Source: Sphingobacterium sp. lm-10 (lineage in GTDB: Bacteria > Bacteroidota > Bacteroidia > Sphingobacteriales > Sphingobacteriaceae). Taken from it: 64,000 nucleotides of DNA. The translations under genes and the position numbers were made by a program. This document shows positions 17,068-24,335 of this stretch, in pieces (within the stretch, counting starts at the first letter, position 1; each line of letters starts with the position of its first letter). Under the pieces are notes generated by a model that saw only the letters and a program-made list of their open reading frames with translations, did no database searches and was not told the origin of the DNA. The DNA lies in the NCBI RefSeq assembly GCF_023554555.1, contig NZ_JAMJWC010000001.1, positions 1,550,001 through 1,614,000 of the forward strand, read 5' to 3'.

Positions 17068-18351
17068 CTAGGCCTTGGGCATAGTATACCCATTATGATA
17101 ACGCGCGGCGAGCAATCGATTTGCACGTCTGTTGGTAAACTGACGCTTGTCTTTGTCCCAGTAAAGTTTTTGTCCTGTTCGGTACGCGATATTTCCTAGT
17201 TGCGCGAAGATGGCAATATGTGCACCGGCTTCGATAGGCGCATGCAATACCTCCGGCTTCTGCTGCATAATCGCATACACAAAATTGACCATGTGCTTAT
17301 CCAGCCCGTCGTCCACCGATTTTTGCAGGGATACGGCTGGCATGCGGTTGCTCTCGGGAATGACTTCCCAGCCGCCACGATTGAGTACTAATGTGCCGTT
17401 ATTACCGATGAAAGCCACACCATGATCTCGGTTATATGGGCCTCCACTGATGCCAATAGCGTGTTCCCACTGAATATTAAAATCTTCAAACTCGTATACT
17501 GCAGTAAGCGTGTCTGGCGTTTCCGATGCACCATTCGGATCTGCAAATTTACCTCCTGCCGCCATCACGGATACCGGATCAGACACCTTCATTCCCAGTA
17601 GTGCGTAATCCAGCATATGTACGCCCCAATCAGTCATCAGGCCCCCGGCATAATCCCAAAACCATCGAAATTCGAAATGAAAGCGATTGGGATTAAAGGC
17701 TCTTTTTTGAGCAGGGCCAAGCCATTTATTGTAATCTACTCCGGCCGGTGCCACTCCATCCGGTTTTTTGGTGATGGGCGTTTTCCACCCTACGTAAGAC
17801 CACGCTTTTACCTGTCTTATCTTACCTAATTTACCAGAGTGCACAAAATCAATAGCATCTTTGAAGTGCTGCTGACTGCGTTGCCACTGTCCTACCTGCA
17901 CAATTGCGCGGCGAGATTGCGCGGCAGCGACCATCACCTCACACTCCGCAATGGAGTTACCGATTGGCTTTTCTACATACACATGTTTTCCAGCCTTTAC
18001 CGCATCTACCATTTGCAAACAATGCCAATGATCTGGCGTACCAATGATTACGGCATCTACTTTTGGATCGTTAAGTAATTCTTTATAATCGGTATACGTA
18101 GTTACATGAATATTTCGGGCAGCCAACTCTCCTACCCGCTTGGTCAGTACATCCTGATCTACATCGCAAAGCGCAGTACACTGCACCCTCTTATCTTTCA
18201 GGATCGCCTGCAAATTGGCCCAACCCATACCATGTATACCAATAACACCCACACGTACGGAATTGGATGTAAAGGATTTGGCCAAAGCTCCCCAACTCAG
18301 GGCGGAAGCGGCTAAAAGTGCTGAACTTGTAATAAATTTTTTTCTGTCCAT
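17068..18351 (-). CDS. Second Gfo/Idh/MocA-family oxidoreductase, exported
   Basis: The 427-residue protein has an N-terminal export signal (MDRKKFITSSALLAASALSW) with an Arg-Lys pair where Tat signals usually have Arg-Arg. It is followed by the Rossmann motif VGVIGIHGMGWANL (34-47), the triad region VIIGTPDHWH (101-110) and YVEKPIGNS (125-133) with Lys128. It shares the fold but little close sequence with the copy at 14161-15576, so the two probably have different substrates or opposite directions of redox. The frame is open upstream to 18450, but ATG 18351 is the only start that gives the usual signal. It heads the four-gene set and follows a regulatory-looking 376-bp region. Confidence 0.87.
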   Translation of the reverse strand: MDRKKFITSSALLAASALSWGALAKSFTSNSVRVGVIGIHGMGWANLQAILKDKRVQCTALCDVDQDVLTKRVGELAARNIHVTTYTDYKELLNDPKVDAVIIGTPDHWHCLQMVDAVKAGKHVYVEKPIGNSIAECEVMVAAAQSRRAIVQVGQWQRSQQHFKDAIDFVHSGKLGKIRQVKAWSYVGWKTPITKKPDGVAPAGVDYNKWLGPAQKRAFNPNRFHFEFRWFWDYAGGLMTDWGVHMLDYALLGMKVSDPVSVMAAGGKFADPNGASETPDTLTAVYEFEDFNIQWEHAIGISGGPYNRDHGVAFIGNNGTLVLNRGGWEVIPESNRMPAVSLQKSVDDGLDKHMVNFVYAIMQQKPEVLHAPIEAGAHIAIFAQLGNIAYRTGQKLYWDKDKRQFTNRRANRLLAARYHNGYTMPKA

Positions 18352-18420
18352 TCGGTTAGGTACTCTTCTATCCAGAAAGCATATAGTTTTAACAGGCTTA
18401 TCTCGTGAAAATACAATCAT

Positions 18421-18441
18421 GAAAATCGCTTTGCGATTTTC
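18421..18441 (-). promoter_or_regulatory. 21-bp palindrome upstream of the Gfo/Idh operon
   Basis: GAAAATCGC (18421-18429) and GCGATTTTC (18433-18441) form a perfect 9-bp inverted repeat with a 3-nt spacer, 70-90 bp upstream of the Gfo/Idh ATG. No U-run follows, so it is more likely an operator or leader hairpin than a terminator. Confidence 0.45.
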
Positions 18442-18533
18442 GTCATACATTATTATTCGTAAAGTTGATCGTCTATAATGGCATCAAAAAGATCTACTGA
18501 AAAGCGCTATCGTTAGAAGTTGCTTATTCAGAG

Positions 18534-18641
18534 ACTGATGATATCGAAGCTAGTTATTTTTTAATGGAAATTCCACTAAAAAATACGATATCGTTGTAGT
18601 TAATTTACCTCATTACTGATCGTATCGAAGCTATTCATTTT
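18534..18641. repeat. Pair of 27-bp imperfect direct repeats
   Basis: The segments 18534-18560 and 18615-18641 are identical at 23 of 27 positions, with an uninterrupted shared core TATCGAAGCTA and start-to-start distance 81 bp. They sit 180-290 bp upstream of the Gfo/Idh start and may be paired binding sites for a regulator. Confidence 0.5.
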
Positions 18642-18685
18642 GTGGACACAAAGCTTGCCATATTGTATCAAAACCTAATCAAACT

Positions 18686-18725
18686 GTATCACGTTCCACA
18701 TCCTTAGTCGTGTGGAGCATGATAT
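18686..18725 (-). other. Long imperfect hairpin directly after the GH43 stop codon
   Basis: Bases 18686-18700 pair with 18711-18725 around a 10-nt loop, with one mismatch and two wobbles as read on the plus strand. The structure begins 2 nt after the TAA of the GH43 gene (18728-18730). There is no U-run behind it on the minus strand, so it may protect the 3' end or act in attenuation rather than as a classic terminator. Confidence 0.45.
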
Positions 18726-18727
18726 GC

Positions 18728-19759
18728 TTAATTTTTCACGTGCAAAAACTTTATTTTATCGCCTTTAAAAACAGGGACTCTTATACCGCCAGCATCCTCG
18801 GTATTCCAGTCGAAAGGCACGATAGCTGTACGACGCGGGCCCACTGTGGTTGTTGAGTTGTGTGTGTGGCATACATAATACCATTGATTATCTGCTCTGA
18901 AAACATCACCGTGCCCTGTACCCGGCCAATTGGTATGATCGACACTCAACAATGCTTCATTTCCAACCTTAGTCCACGGTCCTGTTGCTTGATCGGCAAC
19001 AGCGACTCCTACCGCATAATAGGGATTCCGAAAATCATTCGCCGAATAAAACATATAGTACTTATTATCGCGTTTTATAACGGTTGGTCCTTCGGCAACC
19101 GGCCAAGAAGCATTTTCTGTATTTTCCCAGGGCAAGTTGGCATCCAGAAGCTCCAGCAATGACTCGGGCTTAATCGATCCATAGTCATCATTAAGCTCCG
19201 CGACAAAAATACGGTTGCCATTTTGCAACTTTACGTGGTACAGGTATTTTTTCCCGTCGTCATCGGTATAAATGAACGGGTCGATCTGCTTTCCTTCGGA
19301 GATAATGGGTACCTTTTGCTGTTGTGTGAATGGACCAATCGGAGATGTACTCTGTGCAATCGCGATATTCTCGTTGGCCGTGTAAGCCATATAAAATACA
19401 TTACCTTCTTTCCACACTTGAGGCGCCCAAAATCCTTTGTCTCCAAACACATCGTCTTTAACCAAAGCAAATCCATCGCGAGCCCCTACCGGACCTTCCC
19501 AATTTTTCAGGTCTGTAGATTGATATACCCGGAATCCGTGATCTGGCTGACCCCCATCCGTACCGTAAAGATAATAGACACCATTGTCTTCAAAGATGGT
19601 GGGATCTGCTGCATAAATTGGTATAGAATCTGCCTGCTGAAGCTGACTAATCATCTCCGTATCATCGCTAAAGCTACAGGAAATAAACGCCAGTGCCGTT
19701 ATACCAAACCACAGGACACAGCTTAACAAACGTTGAAAAGGGGAAAAAAATAATCTCAT
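18728..19759 (-). CDS. GH43-family glycoside hydrolase, lipoprotein
   Basis: The 343-residue protein has a lipoprotein signal with Cys28 (lipobox AFISC). The five-bladed propeller of GH43 is visible with the three expected acidic residues: general base Asp52 (AADPTIF), modulator Asp160 (QIDPFIY) and acid Glu223 (VAEGPTVI). GH43 enzymes are inverting and usually cut alpha-L-arabinofuranosides, beta-xylosides or beta-galactosides. It is the second of two GH43 genes in tandem. The frame overlaps the upstream gene's stop from a TTG at 19795, but ATG 19759 gives a proper lipoprotein signal and a 32-bp gap. Anchoring to a membrane suggests action on oligosaccharides at the cell surface or in the periplasm. 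Confidence 0.88.
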   Translation of the reverse strand: MRLFFSPFQRLLSCVLWFGITALAFISCSFSDDTEMISQLQQADSIPIYAADPTIFEDNGVYYLYGTDGGQPDHGFRVYQSTDLKNWEGPVGARDGFALVKDDVFGDKGFWAPQVWKEGNVFYMAYTANENIAIAQSTSPIGPFTQQQKVPIISEGKQIDPFIYTDDDGKKYLYHVKLQNGNRIFVAELNDDYGSIKPESLLELLDANLPWENTENASWPVAEGPTVIKRDNKYYMFYSANDFRNPYYAVGVAVADQATGPWTKVGNEALLSVDHTNWPGTGHGDVFRADNQWYYVCHTHNSTTTVGPRRTAIVPFDWNTEDAGGIRVPVFKGDKIKFLHVKN

Positions 19760-19791
19760 AACTAATCGCTTTGATAGAGGGGTGCTATTTA

Positions 19792-20889
19792 TCAATCTTT
19801 ACTATTTACGGTAGGGCCTTCTACCCTGAGGTTGCCTGCATCGTCGATCAGGAGGCGATCAATAAATGCCAAACGCTGGTCTCCTGTTTTATTCGTGCGG
19901 CCATGGTATACACACCAGGTAGTTCCAGTACGATCTTTTACCAAACTATTGTGGCCAGTGCCGGTTACTATACCGCCATCCTGCGTATTTTTTTGTAGTA
20001 TAGGGTTGTTTGCTGATTTTTCAAACGGACCCAAAGGATGCGTGGATGTCGCATAACCAACGGCATAATTCTCGCCACCAAAATAATTAGCCGAATACAT
20101 CATATAATAGGTTTGTCCTTCTTTGAAAAGGTAGGATCCTTCTGTCCACCTGCGGTTTACTTCTCCGCTGGTTACAGAGCGGCTTTCCCACTCGGATTGC
20201 TTATCGGCCATATTTACGGGTGGGCGCAGTAACAATACTGGTTCACCAACTACACGAGAGAAATCGGCTGCGAGCTCAATGCCATAAATCCAACTCTCTT
20301 CAATCGTATCGAATAGGCCTTTCTCCTTTGCCCACTCCGATATCTCGGACTCTACGGCATGCTTGTAGCAACATCTGGAATAGTACATGTACACCTTGCC
20401 ATTGTCTGCAAAGTATAAATTGGCATCTATGATAGGATATCCTGGATCGAAGATTGGGCCCGATGAACGATCTATAAACGGACCAAGGGGGGTATCTGCT
20501 TCTGCTACGCCGATCCGATAGTTCTCCAATTCATTATTGGGATTGTCTTTCCAGTGCGCGCTGTAGAAGAGGTAATATTTGCCGTTGTGCTCATATACTT
20601 CTGGCGCCCAAAAATCCTTTACACCCCACGCGTGTTCCTGATTATTACTGTATGCTGTGCCCTCCTTTTCCCAGGATGTCATGTCATCCGACGCATACAC
20701 GGCGAATCCATTATCTACGCCTCCGGTGCCATACATATAATAGCGATCAGATGCTTTATCATATAAAACATAGGGATCGCCAAAGGGTACGTCCAACGGA
20801 TTACTGGGTTGAGCCTGCTCTGATACCGACCGATTACAGGAGGCAAGGCTAACAAATAGCCAAAGGAAAAAAAACAAATATAGCTTCAT
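19792..20889 (-). CDS. GH43-family glycoside hydrolase, lipoprotein
   Basis: The 365-residue protein has a lipoprotein signal with Cys18 (SLASC). Catalytic positions of GH43 are seen at Asp38 (FGDPYVL), Asp155 (IIDANLY) and Glu250 (WTEGSYL). The repeated YYMYGTGG, YYLFYSAHW and YYMMYSANY strands are typical of the propeller. It is first in the minus-strand carbohydrate cluster and is followed by a second, divergent GH43 copy, which suggests complementary linkages in one polysaccharide side chain such as arabinan or arabinoxylan. No polysaccharide-uptake genes (susC/susD) flank it. The start faces the propeller sensor kinase gene across 198 bp. Confidence 0.9.
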   Translation of the reverse strand: MKLYLFFFLWLFVSLASCNRSVSEQAQPSNPLDVPFGDPYVLYDKASDRYYMYGTGGVDNGFAVYASDDMTSWEKEGTAYSNNQEHAWGVKDFWAPEVYEHNGKYYLFYSAHWKDNPNNELENYRIGVAEADTPLGPFIDRSSGPIFDPGYPIIDANLYFADNGKVYMYYSRCCYKHAVESEISEWAKEKGLFDTIEESWIYGIELAADFSRVVGEPVLLLRPPVNMADKQSEWESRSVTSGEVNRRWTEGSYLFKEGQTYYMMYSANYFGGENYAVGYATSTHPLGPFEKSANNPILQKNTQDGGIVTGTGHNSLVKDRTGTTWCVYHGRTNKTGDQRLAFIDRLLIDDAGNLRVEGPTVNSKD

Positions 20890-21013
20890 GCGTTCATATT
20901 AGATTTTGGGATAATTTTGCATTATTCTCCCCATGGAAAAGTACCTATTAACGGGTTATTATGATAGACAAACGCCCTTCCGGCGAAACTCCTTTTAATA
21001 CTACCTGTTATCG

Positions 21014-21021
21014 TATTTTTG
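21014..21021 (+). promoter_or_regulatory. Candidate -7 promoter element for the sensor kinase gene
   Basis: TATTTTTG fits TAnnTTTG, 66 bp before the ATG at 21088. No good TTG lies 19-23 bp upstream. A palindrome follows in the leader at 21043-21057. Confidence 0.35.
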
Positions 21022-21042
21022 TTTATAATTGCAGATGAAAAA

Positions 21043-21057
21043 ACGTGAATATCACGT
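21043..21057. promoter_or_regulatory. 15-bp palindrome in the sensor-kinase leader
   Basis: ACGTGA and TCACGT flank a 3-nt spacer in a perfect inverted repeat, 30 bp before the sensor kinase start and in the divergent region shared with the GH43 genes. It is a plausible operator; the binding protein is unknown. Confidence 0.4.
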
Positions 21058-21087
21058 AACTACCTATCGCAAAGTTGTGAAATAATC

Positions 21088-24000
21088 ATGTTAAAAATTT
21101 GCTGTTTTAGCTCAAAAAGGTTCAAAATCGTCTCACCCACGCAGTCTTGGATTGGCCTGTGTACTATTTTGCTCTATTTTTTTTTGAGCACAACACCTCT
21201 TTCTGCACAGATTTATTTCAACAATTTTCAAGTAGCCAGTGGATTGTCTAATAATGCGGTACTTTGCAGTGCTCAGGATCAAGACGGCTTCTTATGGTTT
21301 GGCACCCGACATGGGCTCAACCGCTTTGATGGTTATAATTTCAAAACCTACTATGCTAATCCCACCATTGAAACGGGCTTAGGAAGCAATTTCATTCACA
21401 GTCTATGTGTAGCTGATAATAAAGAAATCTGGGTAGGTACCGATCAGGGTTTATATATTTTCGATCCCTACAGACAAGCCTTTTCTTTGTTGCCCGAAAC
21501 GCTAACAAAAGAGATTGTACAGATTCAGAAAGATCGTATTGGAGATATGTGGTTCATTGCCAACAACGAACTATTCCACTATAGCGTAAAACAGCGTAAA
21601 CTAACGTGTAAAGTCAGTCATATGCGAGATCATGTTGCGCATTTTTGCATCGATCGACTCAACAAAATATGGTATGGCGCAGGAGCCAGCATTGTATCGT
21701 TGAGCGGACAGCAGCGCTACCCGCTGGAGTCCGACACTCGCTGGAATAATCGGATTGAAAAGCTGTACGTAGATGATCAGAATGAGATTTGGGCAGGCAC
21801 CTCCAAACGTGGTGTTTTCCGCTGGTCCCAAGCTACAAGAAAGGCTGATCACCTGATTCCAAACTTGTTACCCAATACGCCTTTGTTTGTGCGTGATATC
21901 ATAGAAGTGGATCAAGACCAGCTATGGATCGCTACAGAAATGGGCCTAGTAATTTATGATAAACAGCGTGGTAGCTATACTGTCCAAAATCACGAAAAAG
22001 ATAATCCTTGGAGCCTAAGCGATAATGCCTTATACACCATCACCAAAGATCATCAGCAGGGAATCTGGGTCGGCACATTTTTCGGCGGGTTAAATTACTA
22101 CCATCGACAGCACAACTTTTTTGAAAAGATTTTCCCGCGCTATTCCAGCAATTCTATCCAGGGACATGCCACCAGAGAGGTAGTAGAAGATGCATATCAC
22201 AACATCTGGATTGGCACAGAAGATCAAGGGCTGACCTGCTGGTCGCCAAAACGAAATCATTTCCAAACCTTAGGTCCATCTTCTGGCCTTTCCCACACGA
22301 ACATACATGGTTTAGCACTGGTCGGCGATAGTCTCTTAGTAGGCACTTTTTATAAAGGAATGGATGTGGTAGATGTACGTAGCAAACGTGTGATCAAATC
22401 TCTCACGATCGCCTCTACCGATGGAGCATTAGGAGATGATTTTGTATATTCTATTTATAAAACGCGCCAAGATGGCGTGTTACTCGCCACTTCCAAAGGA
22501 TTGTATACGTTTACGCCCGGCAGTGATCGTATTCAATATGTACAACACGTGCCGCAACATGTCTTTTATACCTCCATTTTCGAAGACAATAAGGGATTCA
22601 TCTGGCTCACGACGTGGCGAAATGGCATTATCAAGTTGGATCGTATAAATGGCAAGATCGAAAGGTACTGGCACGATCCAAAAGATAAAAATTCGCTCAA
22701 TAGCAATCGTGCGAACCGAATATTTCAAGATCATGCCGGACAAATTTGGATTGGTACAGAGAGTGGCATCGCGCTATGGCGTGAAAAGGAAAACAATTTT
22801 GAGCGCATCACCACTAGAAATGGACTTCCCAGCAATCTTATCCTAGGTTTTGAGCAAGATGTCTTACATAACATGTGGATCAGCACGTCTCAAGGTTTGG
22901 TAAAAATGGAGTACAGCAAGCGTGGGATTGAAACATTCGACACAGAATTGGGCATTTTAGATCTTCAGTTTAATTACAACTCTGCATTTAAAGATTCTAA
23001 TGGATACCTCTACTTCGGATCTACCAAAGGAATGATTCGCTTTAATCCGCAAGTGCTAAGCGCGCTGTATCGCACCAATATGGTGACCCCAATTTACATT
23101 ACTGGGATACAATCTCATCAGCGGGAGCTGATAATTGGTGGGGCGCCCGGTGATCTTACCCGATCGATTACTTATGCCGACGCCATCACATTAGATCATG
23201 ATGAATCTACATTAAGTATAGATTTTGCTGCGCTCAATTATGTATCTGCACAGTCTACTTCCTACCGCTATCGGCTGCTTGGCTTGGATTCGGCATGGAC
23301 TTTTCTGCGTAAAAACAGCAAAGCTAACTTCACCAAGATACCGCCCGGGCGTTATACCTTTCAGGTTTTGGCCTGTGATGCCAATGGATTACCCATCTCG
23401 AAAGAGAAACAATTGCAAATCATAATTAGACCACCACTGTGGGCAAGTCTGCCCGCATTTGTATTTTATGGCATTTTTGTGCTCAGCATCATAAGCTTAT
23501 CGATCTATTTTTATGATCGGCATGTGCGAGAGAAAAACAGACGACGGTTACAGACGATAAAGTCGCACAAAGAACGTGAATTGTACAAAGCCAAAATGGA
23601 TTTTTTTATGCGTGTAACACACGAGATAAAGACGCCACTTACGCTGATTAAAGCACCATTGGAGAAGATCACTTCGGTAGAACATAATGATAAAACAAAT
23701 AAATGGCTCCGAACGATCCAAATCAATACGGATAGGCTCATATCATTGACCGACCAGCTTCTGGATTTCCGAAAGGTCGAGAGTGACGAGGTATCTCTGC
23801 ATTTGAAGAGGCAGCACCTGGCGCCGCTAGTGCAACTTTGCGTACAGGAATTTGAGCCGATTATAGAAAATAGATCCCTTCAAGTAACACTACAGATTCA
23901 AGACTCGCTAGAAGCATACATTGATGTAGAAGTCATTTATAAAATAATCAGTAATTTATTATCCAACGCGGTGAAATACGCCGATAAGCTAGTTATTATC

Positions 24001-24273
24001 AACCTAAAAGAGGATTTGAAAAAAGGCACATTTGTTTTGATGATGGAGAATGATGGTATTAAATTGCAAGCTTCGGACGTTTCCGAAATCTTTAAACCTT
24101 TCCATCGATCAAGCGTACATTATCACGTTAGCGGGTCTGGTTTAGGCCTAGCGCTGGCTTACTCTTTTGCTAAATTGCATAGTGGAACACTTTCCTACGA
24201 AGACAATGGTTCGAATCACAACATTTTTGTACTTCGTGTTCCTCTGGATTCTGCAAAGACAAATATACCGTGA
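21088..24273 (+). CDS. Two-component propeller sensor histidine kinase without receiver or AraC domains
   Basis: The 1061-residue protein has a signal peptide/anchor (1-41) and a large periplasmic sensor made of two-component propeller repeats (recurrent pattern G-x-hydrophobic-WFGT or IWIGTE, for example DGFLWFGTRHGLNRFDGYNF near 66). A Y_Y_Y domain ends near 780, and a transmembrane helix follows at about 784-808. The cytoplasmic HisKA domain has His845 in THEIKTPL, and the HATPase has N-box LLSNAVKYAD and G-box GSGLGLALAYS. Full hybrid sensors of this type in Bacteroidota run on to a receiver and an AraC DNA-binding domain (total near 1350); here the chain stops after the HATPase. It is divergent from the GH43 pair, so it likely senses a sugar from that system and signals to a separate regulator not in the window. 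Confidence 0.9.
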   Translation: MLKICCFSSKRFKIVSPTQSWIGLCTILLYFFLSTTPLSAQIYFNNFQVASGLSNNAVLCSAQDQDGFLWFGTRHGLNRFDGYNFKTYYANPTIETGLGSNFIHSLCVADNKEIWVGTDQGLYIFDPYRQAFSLLPETLTKEIVQIQKDRIGDMWFIANNELFHYSVKQRKLTCKVSHMRDHVAHFCIDRLNKIWYGAGASIVSLSGQQRYPLESDTRWNNRIEKLYVDDQNEIWAGTSKRGVFRWSQATRKADHLIPNLLPNTPLFVRDIIEVDQDQLWIATEMGLVIYDKQRGSYTVQNHEKDNPWSLSDNALYTITKDHQQGIWVGTFFGGLNYYHRQHNFFEKIFPRYSSNSIQGHATREVVEDAYHNIWIGTEDQGLTCWSPKRNHFQTLGPSSGLSHTNIHGLALVGDSLLVGTFYKGMDVVDVRSKRVIKSLTIASTDGALGDDFVYSIYKTRQDGVLLATSKGLYTFTPGSDRIQYVQHVPQHVFYTSIFEDNKGFIWLTTWRNGIIKLDRINGKIERYWHDPKDKNSLNSNRANRIFQDHAGQIWIGTESGIALWREKENNFERITTRNGLPSNLILGFEQDVLHNMWISTSQGLVKMEYSKRGIETFDTELGILDLQFNYNSAFKDSNGYLYFGSTKGMIRFNPQVLSALYRTNMVTPIYITGIQSHQRELIIGGAPGDLTRSITYADAITLDHDESTLSIDFAALNYVSAQSTSYRYRLLGLDSAWTFLRKNSKANFTKIPPGRYTFQVLACDANGLPISKEKQLQIIIRPPLWASLPAFVFYGIFVLSIISLSIYFYDRHVREKNRRRLQTIKSHKERELYKAKMDFFMRVTHEIKTPLTLIKAPLEKITSVEHNDKTNKWLRTIQINTDRLISLTDQLLDFRKVESDEVSLHLKRQHLAPLVQLCVQEFEPIIENRSLQVTLQIQDSLEAYIDVEVIYKIISNLLSNAVKYADKLVIINLKEDLKKGTFVLMMENDGIKLQASDVSEIFKPFHRSSVHYHVSGSGLGLALAYSFAKLHSGTLSYEDNGSNHNIFVLRVPLDSAKTNIP

Positions 24274-24280
24274 AGCGAAT

Positions 24281-24315
24281 AAAAAAGACCTCGCGGCAAT
24301 TGCCATCGAGGTCTT
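24281..24315 (-). terminator. Terminator after the permease-peptidase gene, shared with the kinase gene
   Basis: AAGACCTCG (24285-24293) pairs with CGAGGTCTT (24307-24315); the loop contains a further GGC/GCC pairing. On the minus strand a U-run follows (A-run at 24281-24286), fitting the minus-strand gene ending at 24336. On the plus strand it also lies just after the kinase stop. Confidence 0.8.
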
Positions 24316-24335
24316 AACAACAGGTAAAAATTAAA

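Larger units (their letters stand above)
18352..18727. other. 376-bp gene-free region between the two GH43 genes and the Gfo/Idh operon
   Basis: No gene is seen. On the minus strand it is the 3' flank of the GH43 pair and the leader of the Gfo/Idh-DUF1080-GH2 operon. It contains a 21-bp palindrome (18421-18441), two 27-bp imperfect direct repeats (18534-18560, 18615-18641), an AT-rich inverted repeat around 18556-18585 (ATTTTTTAATGG/CCACTAAAAAAT, one mismatch) and a long hairpin right after the GH43 stop (18686-18725). No clear TAnnTTTG match was found on the minus strand. Confidence 0.6.

Noticed and set aside
18352..18450. 33-residue extension of the second Gfo/Idh protein
   Set aside because: It would hide the export signal and contains the 21-bp palindrome; ATG 18351 is the expected start.
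18534..18641. Possible CRISPR array or IS remnant from the 27-bp repeats
   Set aside because: Only two imperfect copies, no regular spacers, no cas or transposase genes and no target-site duplications.
19223..19726. 167-codon plus-strand frame across the GH43 gene
   Set aside because: The GH43 catalytic residues and lipoprotein signal on the minus strand explain this DNA; no promoter or ribosome site supports the shadow.
24196..24230. tRNA-like T-loop string GGTTCGAATC
   Set aside because: It lies within the kinase HATPase coding frame and no cloverleaf can be drawn around it. No other tRNA candidates were found.
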